A stretch of DNA of 64,000 bases. It comes from JAUXJB01 sp965226855 (GTDB lineage: Bacteria > Myxococcota_A > UBA9160 > SZUA-336). This document shows, one piece after another, positions 1 to 8,739 of this stretch; position 1 is the first letter of the stretch, and each line of letters begins with the position of its first letter. The notes below the pieces were generated by a model. That model ran no database searches and had not been told where the DNA came from. It worked only from the letters and a program-made list of their open reading frames with translations. Location: NCBI GenBank assembly GCA_965226855.1, contig CBDDEE010000020.1, positions 89,233 to 153,232 of the forward strand, written 5' to 3'. Position numbers and translations under genes: made by a program.

Positions 1-2
1 TG

Positions 3-305
3 TCGCACTTCCACCTCTTTGCCATGGGCATGCTCCTGCTCGTCCTGACCCATCTGATGCTCTTCGTTCCGATCGGGACGCGTGCCAAAGTCACCCTGAT
101 CGTCGTGCCGTTTCTCTCTGCTGCCCTCGACGAGGCCGCCGGCTGGGCCGTGCGCTTCGTGAGCCCGCTGTTCGCCTACCTGAAGATCGCGGGCTTCCTC
201 CTGCTACAAACTAGCCTTGCTACCCTGATCGTGATCTCGCTGTGGTCGGTCTTCCGGGGGTCGACCGAGGACTACGTGAGCGGCGAGTCCCCCGACCTGG
301 AGTGA
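3..305 (+). CDS. Membrane protein, C-terminal part (cut by window edge)
   Basis: The reading frame is open from the first bases of the window to a TGA at 303-305, so the true start probably lies outside. About 100 residues are visible. They hold two or three hydrophobic stretches (MLLLVLTHLMLFVPIG near the first in-frame ATG, then FLLLQTSLATLIVISLW) and end in an acidic tail. I do not recognise the family. Its stop overlaps the GTG start of the ApbE gene (GTGA), so the two are probably translationally coupled, and it may be a membrane partner of a flavinylated or redox system. Confidence 0.55.
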   Translation, partial: SHFHLFAMGMLLLVLTHLMLFVPIGTRAKVTLIVVPFLSAALDEAAGWAVRFVSPLFAYLKIAGFLLLQTSLATLIVISLWSVFRGSTEDYVSGESPDLE

Positions 306-1444
306 AGCTCCTCGGCGTGGCGGGAGTGCTGGCGCTGCTCGCGTGCTCGCCCGCGGAGCCGCCCCCGCCCGAGGCTCAGAGTGACGGCCGTTACATGATG
401 GGGACGGTTCTCGAGATCCACCTGCTGGGCGGAGACCGCGAGCTCCTCGACCTCCTGTTCGCTCGTGTCGAAGAGCTCGAGTCCCGGGTCTCGAGCTACC
501 GCCCCGAGAGCGACGTGTCGCGCCTCTCCGCAGCGGCAGGTGGGGGACCCCAGCCGGTGCACGCCGACGTCGCGCGGCTGCTCGACGCGTGCGTCGGCTA
601 CACCGAGCTCACGCACGGAAGCTTCGACGTGACCGTGGGACCACTGGCAGAACTCTGGGCCGAAGCGGGCGAGAAGGGGCTTCGGCCCGCGCCAGACGTG
701 CTCGCGCGAACACGCGCTCGGGTGGGTGCCGACAAGCTCCGGGTCGATCGAGCCGCCATGACCGCAGAGCTCCTGGAGCCCGGAATGACGGTCGATCTGG
801 GCGGCGTTGCGAAGGGAAGCGCGACTGACGCGATTGCCTCGCTTCTAGAAGAGGCGGATGTGGCCGCAGCGCTCATCGACTTCGGCGGCAGCAGCCTGCA
901 CGCGCTGGGCGCGCCTATGGGAGAGGACGGCTGGCGGGTACTGGTGCGAGACGGCTCGGGCGGCTTCGCGGGAGTCGCCACGCTGCGCGACCAGGCGCTC
1001 TCGGTCTCCTCGAGCTTCGCTCAGTTCGTCGAGATCGAAGGCGTGCGGTACGGCCACGTGCTCGACCCACGCAGCGGCCAACCCCTGCGCGAGCGGCGTC
1101 TCGCCACCGTAGTCGCGCCCTCCGGCGAGCTGGCGGAGGCGCTGACCAAAGCGCTGCTCGTGCTCGACGAGGCCGAGGCGCTGGCGCTAGTCGAGAGCAT
1201 CGAGAACGCGGAGGCCCTCCTGATCGATGAAGCAGGACGTCGGAGCACCACGACCGGCTTCGAGGAGGCCGTGCGCTTCGAGCCCACGAAAAGCGGCGCA
1301 ACGCAAATTCCGCTCCCGGGTGGCGCTGCACGAGGAGCAGACCGTAGACTCGTACGTGCTGGAGGTGGATGGAGGACCGCTGCCGTCGCCGTTCGCGGCA
1401 CGGGAGAGGAAAGTCCGGGCTCCATAGGGCAGGAAGGTGGTTAA
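302..1444 (+). CDS. apbE: ApbE-type FAD:protein FMN transferase, lipoprotein
   Basis: ApbE proteins move FMN from FAD onto a threonine of a target protein in the periplasm. I chose the GTG at 302 because it overlaps the upstream stop and gives a short lipoprotein signal ending LLAC. Family marks follow in order: MMGTVLEIHL, SSYRPESDVSRL, GSFDVTVGPLAELW, VDLGGVAKGSATD, ALIDFGGS and GHVLDPRSGQPL. ApbE similarity stops around position 1290 (TTTGFEEAVRFEPT). The last 45 or so residues are arginine- and glycine-rich, unlike the family, and run into rnpB, with the stop inside that RNA gene. A small indel near 1290-1310 could have lost the normal stop. Family assignment is firm; the C-terminus is doubtful. 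Confidence 0.88.
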   Translation: MKLLGVAGVLALLACSPAEPPPPEAQSDGRYMMGTVLEIHLLGGDRELLDLLFARVEELESRVSSYRPESDVSRLSAAAGGGPQPVHADVARLLDACVGYTELTHGSFDVTVGPLAELWAEAGEKGLRPAPDVLARTRARVGADKLRVDRAAMTAELLEPGMTVDLGGVAKGSATDAIASLLEEADVAAALIDFGGSSLHALGAPMGEDGWRVLVRDGSGGFAGVATLRDQALSVSSSFAQFVEIEGVRYGHVLDPRSGQPLRERRLATVVAPSGELAEALTKALLVLDEAEALALVESIENAEALLIDEAGRRSTTTGFEEAVRFEPTKSGATQIPLPGGAARGADRRLVRAGGGWRTAAVAVRGTGEESPGSIGQEGG

Positions 1445-1776
1445 CGACCACCCGGGGTGACTCGAGGGAAAGTGCCACAGAAAACACACGGCCTACCCCC
1501 GCCTGAGAGGGCGGGGCGGCAAAGGTGAAAACGTGGGGTAAGGGCCCACGCGCGACAGCCGGGTGACCGGCGGCGAGGTAAACCCCTTCCGGAGCAAGCT
1601 CGAATAGGGGCGCAACGGCCGGCCCGTCCGATGCGCCCGGCCTCTACGCGAGGCGGGGCGCGCGCGCCCGGGTCAGAGTGCTCGAGCCCGCCGGTAACGG
1701 CGGGCCTAGACGAATGGTCCTTCAGGGGAACACGGCAACGTGTCCCTGGACAGAACCCGGCTTACAGTCCACTCCC
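1361..1776 (+). ncRNA. rnpB: RNase P RNA, bacterial class A
   Basis: This is the catalytic RNA that matures tRNA 5' ends. Universally conserved blocks are present in the right order: GAGAGGAAAGTCCGGGCTCC near 1404, AGGGAAAGTGCCACAGAAAA near 1465, GGTGAAAACGTGGGGTAAG near 1523, GGTAAACCCC near 1576, TAGACGAATGG near 1707 and ACAGAACCCGGCTTA near 1750. The ends were set from a P1 helix that I could pair: GGAGGTGGA at 1361-1369 with TCCACTCC at 1768-1775, with one bulge. The length of about 415 nt fits class A. The 3' end carries the repeat interpreted below as an attachment site. Confidence 0.95.
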
Positions 1777-1857
1777 GTCCTGTTTTGCAGGGCGGGACCC
1801 GGCGGAAGGAAGCTGAGAAATCGGCCATTTCCGCCGGGCTCCGGCACCTGTTGCTGG
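1761..1857 (+). repeat. rnpB-end repeat with GAAA hairpin, left copy (putative attL)
   Basis: The last bases of rnpB (CTTACAGTCCACT) and the following 85 bases recur at 27110-27205 with roughly 80% identity by eye. The copy holds a hairpin, CCCGGCGGA at 1798-1806 pairing TCCGCCGGG at 1830-1838, with an inner stem GCTGA/TCGGC closed by GAAA. It could act as an rnpB terminator and, with the right copy, mark the ends of an integrated island. The att role is inferred from the nearby integrase genes. Confidence 0.6.
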
Positions 1858-1901
1858 TCACTGTACCAGCAAATCGCGGGGTTGGGACCCCGGAGGTGAC
1901 G

Positions 1902-2396
1902 CTACTGGACTTCTGCACTGGACTCCGCGCGGCGGAGGCACGAGAGCCCCCGCTCGGCCAGCCAGTCCGACCAGACCTCGACGCTGGCTGCGTCGATCTC
2001 CCAGATGCTCTGTCCGGACCACCAGCGGAAGTACCCCGTGTCGTCGTCGGCCGCCCAGCGTCTGTACTCCCGGAGTGTTCGGGGGGCTCGATCGCCAATC
2101 CGCACCTTCCGTGCAAACCCTTCCAACCACTCTTGCTTCAGCAGGTCAACACTCGACACAGAAGCAGCTTCCGGCGCGATCTCCGACATCACGTCGTCGA
2201 GTTCGCGACCCTTTGAGATCTCCATGTGGACATGGGAAAGGATCGCCTCGGCGAGCTCCTTCGTCTCGAACCGCACACCGTGGAAGGAATAGAGGAAGCG
2301 AGGTCCCCAGCGGCGACCAAAGTCGATCACCCAGCCTCGACGCTGCTTACCAAAGCGGGCCCGAACCGAGCCGAGCTTGAGGTCTCCCTTGGCCAT
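1902..2396 (-). pseudogene. Tyrosine integrase, N-terminal fragment
   Basis: About 164 residues from the ATG at 2394-2396. The start MAKGDLKLGSVRARF and the later segment with an EWLEGFARKV..APRTLREYRRW pattern look like the arm- and core-binding domains of a phage-type integrase. The catalytic R-H-R-Y domain is missing. The frame ends about 130 bases from rnpB at a TGGACTTCT sequence that is also found at 27254. The gene is therefore a remnant cut near the putative left island end. Confidence 0.6.
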
Positions 2397-2793
2397 CGCA
2401 GCCCAAGTCCTAGCACGAATGCCCCTGGGGCGGCTCGATCCGCGACGGCCGCTGGAGCTCACTCCGAGGAGGCCATCACCCTCTTGGCCGCGCTTCCCGC
2501 TCACGCCCTCCGCTGCCGCGAGTGGACGGAGCTGAAGGGCGAGGCGCGCGAGGACGCGATCGCGGTTGGTCGAGGACCGGATGCAGAGCCAGCGCGCGAA
2601 GAAGTACCAGATCAACACGGCGGCCCTTCGGCAGTGCCTGCTCAACTCAAGCCAGCGGATCGCCATCGACTTCGACTACACGTGCGCCCAGGGCATGGAG
2701 GCGAAGGTGAGCGCGCTGGACGGTCCTCACGCAGTACATCTCCCGCTGCCTGCCTTGAAGGCCTGAAAGGTCGCGCCGCCCTAATGTGCTGCG

Positions 2794-2925
2794 CTAACGC
2801 GGGGCGTCCTGTAGAACCGCGGGCGAGCGTTTCACGTTCCGCTCGATCCACTCCCCTAGACGTTCGCTCACGGGCAAGGCTCGGAACTCTCCAGTCTTTG
2901 TCCCGCGGCGTCTACAGCCTGAGCA
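2794..2925 (-). pseudogene. Possible excisionase-like small DNA-binding remnant
   Basis: The minus strand reads TGEFRALPVSERLGEWIERN to a stop at 2794. This resembles the end of an AlpA/excisionase-type helix-turn-helix protein, in which a recognition helix is followed by an E.W.E segment. No clean start is visible. It lies between an integrase remnant and a replication gene, which is where such a protein would be expected in an integrative element. The call rests on a short pattern only. Confidence 0.22.
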
Positions 2926-3298
2926 GGAAGAAGCTCGGCGGGAGTCCGAACATCACACGGTACCGCTGGTCCAGCGCCCGCCCCCCCCTGGGGGGATGGC
3001 ACCCGGCGACACTCGGCCTTTTACGTCCGTCTAGACTGGTGAGTTAGAGGTTGCCGAGGGCGGGCAACGAACCCTGGGGTTCGCAGGGACCGCTCGCGGG
3101 CACATCGACGCGGTGTACTCCACCGCGGCCCCGTTCTCGGCCGTCTAGGCGGGCCTGCGACGGGTTCGTCCTTCCCACTGGATGGCACCGGTTCTCGCTG
3201 TCTAGAAACGGTCAGACCACGAAGTACGCGGTGGCAGTGGCGATGGGCCCGAAGCCGCGAATTGAGACCCACGAGTAAATCCATGAACCAGGCGCGCG

Positions 3299-3335
3299 CC
3301 ACCCCGGCCCCTTCAAGGGGGCCGGGAGGGGTGGC
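3299..3335. terminator. Long GC hairpin at the 3' end of the replication gene
   Basis: GCCACCCCGGCCCC is followed by a short loop and GGGGCCGGGAGGGGTGGC, forming a near-perfect stem of 13-15 base pairs. It lies about 125 bases beyond the stop of the minus-strand replication gene. There is no clear T-run, so it may be a structured spacer rather than a classical terminator. Confidence 0.4.
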
Positions 3336-3340
3336 GCGTC

Positions 3341-3437
3341 ATGCGCAACCCATGCGCCGCCCAGGCAACCACTGGGGCTAACCTCGCGGAATCATTGATG
3401 CGCCACGTGGCGCATGCTGGTGGCGCATCATGCGCCA
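3341..3437. repeat. Cluster of ATGCGCC half-sites and palindromes (candidate origin or operator)
   Basis: Six ATGCGC(C) half-sites lie within 97 bases, at 3341, 3352, 3398, 3409 (reverse), 3422 (reverse) and 3430. Positions 3398-3415 are a perfect 18-base palindrome, ATGCGCCACGTGGCGCAT. Positions 3421-3437 are a second inverted pair around one base. The array sits beside the primase-polymerase/helicase gene, as replication-origin iterons often do. Function is inferred from position and symmetry. Confidence 0.5.
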
Positions 3438-3459
3438 GGCCGGGGGCCACCGCGACTCT

Positions 3460-5415
3460 TCAGCGCAGCCACGCGTCCTCGTCGACTCGGATCACGGGCT
3501 TGTTGCCGGATTCTGCCTCGGGCTTTTCGCGCCACACCAGGCAGCCGTCGTGCACCACGGCGGCTTCGGAGCCCTCCGACAGCGCTTCCGCAACCAAACG
3601 TTGCGCCGTCCGCTTCGGCTTATCCATGTGGTTCTTCACCCAGTCGACCAGACGGGCCGAGGGCTCGCCGTCCATGTCTAGCGCGTGGTCGCGGATCCGG
3701 TGGAGTTCCTCCTCCCGTCGAGCTTTGGCTTCCATGACTTCGTCTTGCTCCCGCACCAGGACCCCGGGCACCGGTCCACCGCGCCCTCCCGGCTCGGGCA
3801 CCTCCTCAAAGCGATAGACCTCGCGCTGGTCGCTCGCCCCGTGCCGATCCTCCGTCACACACATGACATGGCCTACGGCTGTCTTCGTAATCGTGATCTC
3901 GGCCTCTATCGCTCCCGGCAGCACACTGGAACCGCGCGAGCCACGCTTGGCATCCTTCCCTACGTGGTGGACCACGACGACTGTCGCCTCCGTCGCCTCT
4001 CGGATGCGGTCACAGGCGGCGACGTAGTGGTTCATGTCCTCCTGCGCATTCTCGTTGCCCCCCATCGTGCGCGCGAGTGTGTCGAGCACGACGAGCATCC
4101 GGCTGCCGCCTAGCGCGGCAAGCAGCTCTTTGACGTTCTCGGGCGTGAGCAGGTCGACGCGGGAGGACACCAGTCCAAATCGATCGTTGAGCGTCCTCGA
4201 GTCGATGCCGTGGTGCCGACACCAAGCCGCAACGCGCTGTCGGAAGCGCGCGATACCTCCCTCGGAGCAGACGTAGGTCACGCGGCCCTGCGTCACGTCG
4301 CGGCCGTAAAACGTCCTGCCCGTAGCGACCGATAGCGCGAGAGCGAGCGTCCAGTATGTTTTGCCCGTCTTCGGCTTACCGATCACGGCAGACATTCCGT
4401 CCGCTACGAGGAGTCCCTGCACGAGATAGGCAGGAGCCTCGTATTCGCAGATGTCGTCCCATGACAGCTCCACGATCCGCCCGACAGGTCTATTGAACAC
4501 AGCGGTCGGGGGCAGCTGGATTTCGTCATCAGGGAAGCGGTGCGCCCACACCAGCCCGCCCGCGTCGCGGACGTGCTTGTACAGGGTCCGCACGGTGACG
4601 GCCTCGGCCCCGGGCTCCGCTGCCCACGTGGGCCAGCGCTCGCGGATGATTTCGTCGTGCCCCGCGTAGTGCGGGTCCGACACGCTCCAAGCGGTGAACT
4701 CGACCAGGCCCAGCCCGCCCGTCGCGTGGTAGGACGCCATGCCGACCTCCAACCAGGCGTCGTGGTCTCGGTAGTCCTCCGGGTCCAGCTGCGCCAGCAG
4801 GGCCTCCAGCTGCTCGGTGTCTAGCTCGCCGCCGCCGGCCCCCGGGGCGCCGCCGACCTCGCCGCGGTCGGGCTTGCGGACGAGCTCGATGAGCGCCTCG
4901 GGGGCCGCGTGGGCGTCGCAGGGTGGTGGAGAGCCCTCGGCCCACGCGTAGTACTCGCCGTTCGGGTGCCTCGACCCGGCCGCCACGACCTGCCTGCCGA
5001 TGCTCTTGAACTCCACGCCGGGCATTTCGGGCACGCCGTTTTTGAGTCGAATTTCCGGTGGCTTCGTGCAGTACCAGTGGCGCCCGCCGGAGCCTGTGAT
5101 GACGCAGGGGCAGGATTCGAGGAAGTCCTTCCCCACGAGCTCGACCAGGGCCGCCATCCCCGAGGTGTCCGGATCGTTCCGCGGGTCGTAGTCGATGACC
5201 AGCTCTCCGGCCATCAGGCGGACCCCGATGTTGAAGCCCTCGGCCACTGCGCGGTCGATCCACTTATCTAGATATTCGCGGCGGAGCCAGAGGGGGTCCC
5301 GCGGGCTCTTGCCCCGGTCTCGGCCCCGGGCGTCCTTGTGGTCCCACTTGTGGAGCGGTACCAGGCTGTAGAATGCGTCCCTGTACGGTGTTACGTCGAT
5401 GCGGCGTACACTCAA
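3460..5415 (-). CDS. Replication protein: primase-polymerase plus RepA-like helicase
   Basis: The 651-residue protein carries an archaeo-eukaryotic-type primase/polymerase domain over roughly the first 190 residues. VIDYDP supplies the acidic pair, followed by GSGGRHWYC and VVAAGSRHPNGEYYAW, which are typical of the bifunctional primase-polymerase family. A PriCT-2-like linker follows (YRDHDAWLEVGMASYHATGG). A RecA/RepA-type ATPase comes next, with Walker A GKPKTGKT, a Walker B-like LVVLDTLAR and VVVVHHVGKD. Such proteins initiate replication of plasmids, satellites and integrative elements. It is the largest intact replication gene here and argues that 1.9-5.4 kb derives from a mobile element. 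No RBS was clear upstream of the ATG. Confidence 0.85.
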   Translation of the reverse strand: MSVRRIDVTPYRDAFYSLVPLHKWDHKDARGRDRGKSPRDPLWLRREYLDKWIDRAVAEGFNIGVRLMAGELVIDYDPRNDPDTSGMAALVELVGKDFLESCPCVITGSGGRHWYCTKPPEIRLKNGVPEMPGVEFKSIGRQVVAAGSRHPNGEYYAWAEGSPPPCDAHAAPEALIELVRKPDRGEVGGAPGAGGGELDTEQLEALLAQLDPEDYRDHDAWLEVGMASYHATGGLGLVEFTAWSVSDPHYAGHDEIIRERWPTWAAEPGAEAVTVRTLYKHVRDAGGLVWAHRFPDDEIQLPPTAVFNRPVGRIVELSWDDICEYEAPAYLVQGLLVADGMSAVIGKPKTGKTYWTLALALSVATGRTFYGRDVTQGRVTYVCSEGGIARFRQRVAAWCRHHGIDSRTLNDRFGLVSSRVDLLTPENVKELLAALGGSRMLVVLDTLARTMGGNENAQEDMNHYVAACDRIREATEATVVVVHHVGKDAKRGSRGSSVLPGAIEAEITITKTAVGHVMCVTEDRHGASDQREVYRFEEVPEPGGRGGPVPGVLVREQDEVMEAKARREEELHRIRDHALDMDGEPSARLVDWVKNHMDKPKRTAQRLVAEALSEGSEAAVVHDGCLVWREKPEAESGNKPVIRVDEDAWLR

Positions 5416-6031
5416 GTGGTCCTCCTACAATCTCGCGTTAGCTTCGGTTAGTCGTCGTCGCGTACATAGTTATAGGTCAAAGCGAGTCGTCCATGATTCG
5501 TGGTGTTGCGCAGCTTGGTTCGTATCTACGCGCGGGATCGACGGATTGCTCTTTGTTGGTGACACCACACTGAGTTCTGCCACCATCAACATTTCATCGG
5601 TCGCAGACGGGTATCATCTGCGGCGGTCCAGCTTTGGGGATTCCGCACCTGGTCCTGATCGACGGCTGAACCTGCCGGGAAAAAAGGCAGGATGGTCGAA
5701 AACCCACCCCTCGCTGGTACGGGTTGAATCCTGTTGAATTTCCGGGGCCGCGGGATCGTAGCTAGGTCTAGCTGAGGCGGCTGCTCAGCTGGCACGAAGG
5801 CTTTGAATGCGAGAAACCTGGCTAAGCTCTGGGGTCAGGCGCTGAGGGCGCGCGCGTCGGCAACCGGCAACTTGCAGGGCCGTAAATCGGGCGTTCCACT
5901 GGGCGGTGTAGGGCCCCGTCGCGGCCAACCCTGCCACGTGTCGCCTCTTTAGGGGATGCAGGGCTCCAGGGCCAGGAATCCGCTCTTGGCCCGCTACCGC
6001 CGCAGCTCCTCAGCCGATTCACGGCAGCTAG
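5416..6031. other. Intergenic stretch with one small hairpin
   Basis: About 615 bases without a convincing gene on either strand. The only structure seen is a 6-base stem with an A-rich loop, CCTGCC(5671-5676)...GGCAGG(5686-5691). It could terminate minus-strand transcription coming from the integrase gene. Confidence 0.4.
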
Positions 6032-6691
6032 CTAGAACGCCCAGACCCGGGCGCGCATTGTCTCAATGACCTCGCGTGGGGACACACGGCTCAGGTACGC
6101 GTTTGTGGTGGCGAGGTTGGCGTGGCCGAGCTGCAGCTGGATCTGGTTGATCGGGACGCACTCGCGCGCCAGCTCTGCCGCGTGGGCGTGGCGCAGGCCG
6201 TGAAAGTGCACCCGCTTCAAGATCCCGGCCTTGCGCGCGAGTCGCGGCATCAGCGGGCGGACGTAGCTCGCGAGAAGGGGGCGTCCGCGGAGCGTGCAGA
6301 GCAGGGGATGGGCGCCATTTAGGCCGAGCGTTGCGCGCCGCTCGAGCCAGTGCCCGATTATCGCGAAAGCGCCCGGGTCGAGGCCCACCAGCCGCTGTTT
6401 GCCGCCCTTTCCGCGGCGAACGTTGATGGTCCCGGCCACCGGGTCGAGGTCGCGCGGCCGCAGCGCCAGGGCCTCCCCCAGGCGCAGGCCGGCGCGCCAG
6501 CCGAGTACCACGAGCGCCCGGTTGCGCAGGCCTGTGGCGGCCTGGGGGGAGCAGGCCCGCAGCAGCGCCTGGAGCTCGTCCGCGGTCAGGATCTCGATGG
6601 GTCGGGAGTTTCCGGTCTTCTGCGCTCGGCTGGGGGGATCTTGCATAGGCAGCGGCTCCTCTAGAGGGTCGTTGTCGCTGCTTTGCGACAC
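6032..6691 (-). CDS. Tyrosine recombinase, catalytic domain only
   Basis: 219 residues with all the catalytic marks of the XerC/phage integrase family: AGLRLGE (first Arg), GKGGKQR (Lys), HGLRHAHAAEL (His-x-x-Arg), LGHANLATT (His) and AYL (nucleophile Tyr). The N-terminal core-binding domain found in full-length enzymes is short or absent: only about 35 residues precede TADELQALL. A copy of the 70-base repeat at 6706 lies directly upstream of the start. A related C-terminal fragment lies at 25.7 kb near the second copy of the repeat, which suggests these recombinases and the repeat belong together. Confidence 0.85.
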   Translation of the reverse strand: MSQSSDNDPLEEPLPMQDPPSRAQKTGNSRPIEILTADELQALLRACSPQAATGLRNRALVVLGWRAGLRLGEALALRPRDLDPVAGTINVRRGKGGKQRLVGLDPGAFAIIGHWLERRATLGLNGAHPLLCTLRGRPLLASYVRPLMPRLARKAGILKRVHFHGLRHAHAAELARECVPINQIQLQLGHANLATTNAYLSRVSPREVIETMRARVWAF

Positions 6692-6705
6692 TCTACGGGC
6701 ACGTC

Positions 6706-6781
6706 TTGAGGCCTATGTTCTCGAAACGACACTCCTTGGCCTGGTGCCAACGAAGCCATCTCGGTGCGCTAGAGGCACCGG
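6706..6781 (+). repeat. Dispersed 70-base repeat, copy 1
   Basis: Starts TCTTGAGGCCTATGTTCTCG and continues AAACGACACTCCTTGG. The first 32 bases match copy 3 (32486) except for one C/T change. Similarity weakens after CCAACGA. It lies just upstream of a tyrosine recombinase, so a recombination or attachment site is possible. Confidence 0.65.
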
Positions 6782-6854
6782 CGATTGGGGCGAGCAGGGG
6801 GTCGGGGCCGGCGCCGCCACGAACCGCAGCTCATGACAGTGAGTTCGCTCGCCG

Positions 6855-7262
6855 ATGCGGGGCGCTGGAGGACACGCCGTGCCCAGATATCGAGTGTGCA
6901 GGGCCTCGCATGGCTCCCGGTTCTCGAAGGACGACGTCAAGCAGTACCTGTTCGACCACGCCCGCATGCCCGCCGAGAAGTTCGAGCGCTACATGGGCGA
7001 CTACACGAACCTCGTGCCCGGACGCCGCAGACTCTACGACCTGGCCCAAGCGGGAAAAGCCGCGCCGATCTTTGGCGAGAGCGCCGACCCCGCGCGGCTC
7101 GTGCCCATCGTCAATGACGCCAACCACTTCATGATCGCGGTGACCGGCGACCCGCTCCGCACCAACGCCTACGCGTTTTCACACAACGGCCGACTCGGCT
7201 TTCCGACCGCGAAGCGCATCGACCTGCCCCGGGACTGGAACGCCAAGCTGGCGGCGGCTTGA
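6855..7262 (+). pseudogene. Unidentified protein, C-terminal fragment
   Basis: From about residue 24 the frame reads like a real soluble protein (FSKDDVKQYLFDHARMPAEK, then MGDYTNLVPGRRRLYDLAQA and NAYAFSHNGRLGFPTAKRI). The first 20 or so residues look random. This suggests a 5'-truncated gene whose front was lost near the recombination site at 6.7 kb. I could not assign a family with confidence. The end, WNAKLAAA then TGA, appears natural. Confidence 0.45.
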
Positions 7263-7327
7263 GAACTCCTCCCAGCCGCTAGGTGCACTAGAGCTGCGTA
7301 TTGAGTCCGATGGTCAGATGATCGTCG

Positions 7328-7453
7328 TTACCGCCAATCGGCAAGGAAGTCGACCATCTCAAAAGGAATCAGAGGTCGGTCCTTCGGGTTAGAATCTGAC
7401 TCTGCAATGAGGAACGCGGGCGATACGACGGCCTCTTTACTGTCAGTCAGGCC
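7328..7453 (-). pseudogene. Gene tail interrupted by IS5-type copy 1
   Basis: Reading leftward from the IS edge, the minus strand gives TDSKEAVVSPAFLIAESDSN, then PKDRPLIPFEMVDFLADWR and a stop at 7328. The composition is protein-like and unlike the neighbouring IS. The matching 5' part is not on the other side of the IS, where a plus-strand receptor gene begins, so material has been lost. No function can be proposed. Confidence 0.3.
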
Positions 7454-7456
7454 TAG

Positions 7457-8731
7457 CAGGCTGCTGAAAAACTCCTCATCGAAGGGTACCTTTGAGGGAA
7501 GCCCCAAGGGGGAGATGTGAGAGGACCGCAGACGCTTCAGGGTGGGATCTTCAGCTACGTATCGCTGGAGTCCCGGATTCCCGAGGACCATCCGCTTCGA
7601 GCGATCCGGCGACTGGTGGACGCGGCGCTGGAGCAGCTGTCGCGACGCTTCGATGGTATCTACGCCAAAGGGGTCGGCCGACCGTCGGTCCCGCCGGAGC
7701 AGCTGTTGCGGGCGCTGCTGTTGCAGGTGCTGTACACGATCCGGAGCGAGCGCCAGCTGATCGAGCAGATCGACTACAACCTGCTCTACCGCTGGTTCGT
7801 GGGCCTGGAGCTGGACGATGAGGTGTTCAGCGCGACGGTGTTCACCAAGAATCGGGAACGGCTGCTGAAGGGCGAGATCGCTCAGCATTTCTTCGAGGCG
7901 GTGCTGGCGCAGGCGGAGTCGGAGGGGTTGGTGTCATCGGAGCACTTCACGGTGGACGGGACGCTGATCGAGGCGTGGGCGAGCCAGAAGAGCTTCGTGC
8001 GCAAGGACGAGAAGCGCAGGGACGATGACGACCCGGGCAACCCGACGGTCAACTTCCGGGGCGAGAAGCGGAGCAACCAGACGCATGCGTCGAGGACGGA
8101 TCCGGACGCCCGACTGGCGGGGATGAGGGGGCCAGGGCGCGCGGCTCGCGTATCAGGGACACGTCGTGACGGAGAACCGCAACGGCCTGGTGGTGGCGGC
8201 GAAGCTCACTCAGGCGTCGGGGTATGCGGAGCGCGAAGCGGCTCTCGAGATGGTGCTGGGTCTGGGGGGCGCTCGCCGGATCACCCTGGCTGGAGACAAG
8301 GGCTACGACGCCAAGAGCTTTGTGCAGGCGCTTCGGGCCTGGAGCGTTACCCCGCACGTGGCACAGAAACACGACGCGAACCGCCGAAGCGCGATCGATC
8401 GAAGGACCACAGGACACCCGGGCTACGAGGTGAGCCAGCGCTTCCGCAAACGGGTGGAGGAGGTGTTTGGCTGGATGAAGACGGTGGGCTTGATGCGCAA
8501 GACCCGGCACCGGGGCACGGATCGGGTCGGCTGGGTCTTCACCTTCACTGCTGCGGCCTACAACCTGGTCCGTATCCGCAACCTGTTGGAGGCGACATAG
8601 CTCATGATCCCGCAAGATCTACCCGTGCGACACCGAACCGGTTCGTACCGGGAACGGCGATCCCTCTCCCTGCTCGGCACGCCTCCCGTCAGAGGCGTCC
8701 CGCCCAACCCAGTCACTTTCTCCGCAGCCTG
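7457..8731 (+). mobile_element. IS5-type element, copy 1 (1275 bp)
   Basis: Terminal repeats are CAGGCTGCTGAAAAACT on the left and the complement of CAGGCTGCGGAGAAAGT on the right. The element is flanked by CTAG at 7453-7456 and 8732-8735, the YTAR type of target duplication made by IS5-group elements. A hairpin (ACGCCTC/GAGGCGT) lies near the right end. The insertion abuts the signal peptide of the TonB receptor gene. Confidence 0.92.
7517..8600 (+). pseudogene. IS5-type transposase, frameshifted (copy 1)
   Basis: Starts at a GTG after an AGGGGGAG ribosome site. An extra G in a G-run near 8130 shifts the frame; the C-terminal half continues in another frame from about 8166. A three-base insertion near 8370 changes NTTN to KHDAN without breaking the frame. 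The DDE marks are the same as in the intact copy at 48815. As read, no full-length protein is made. Confidence 0.85.
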
Positions 8732-8739
8732 CTAGGCTG

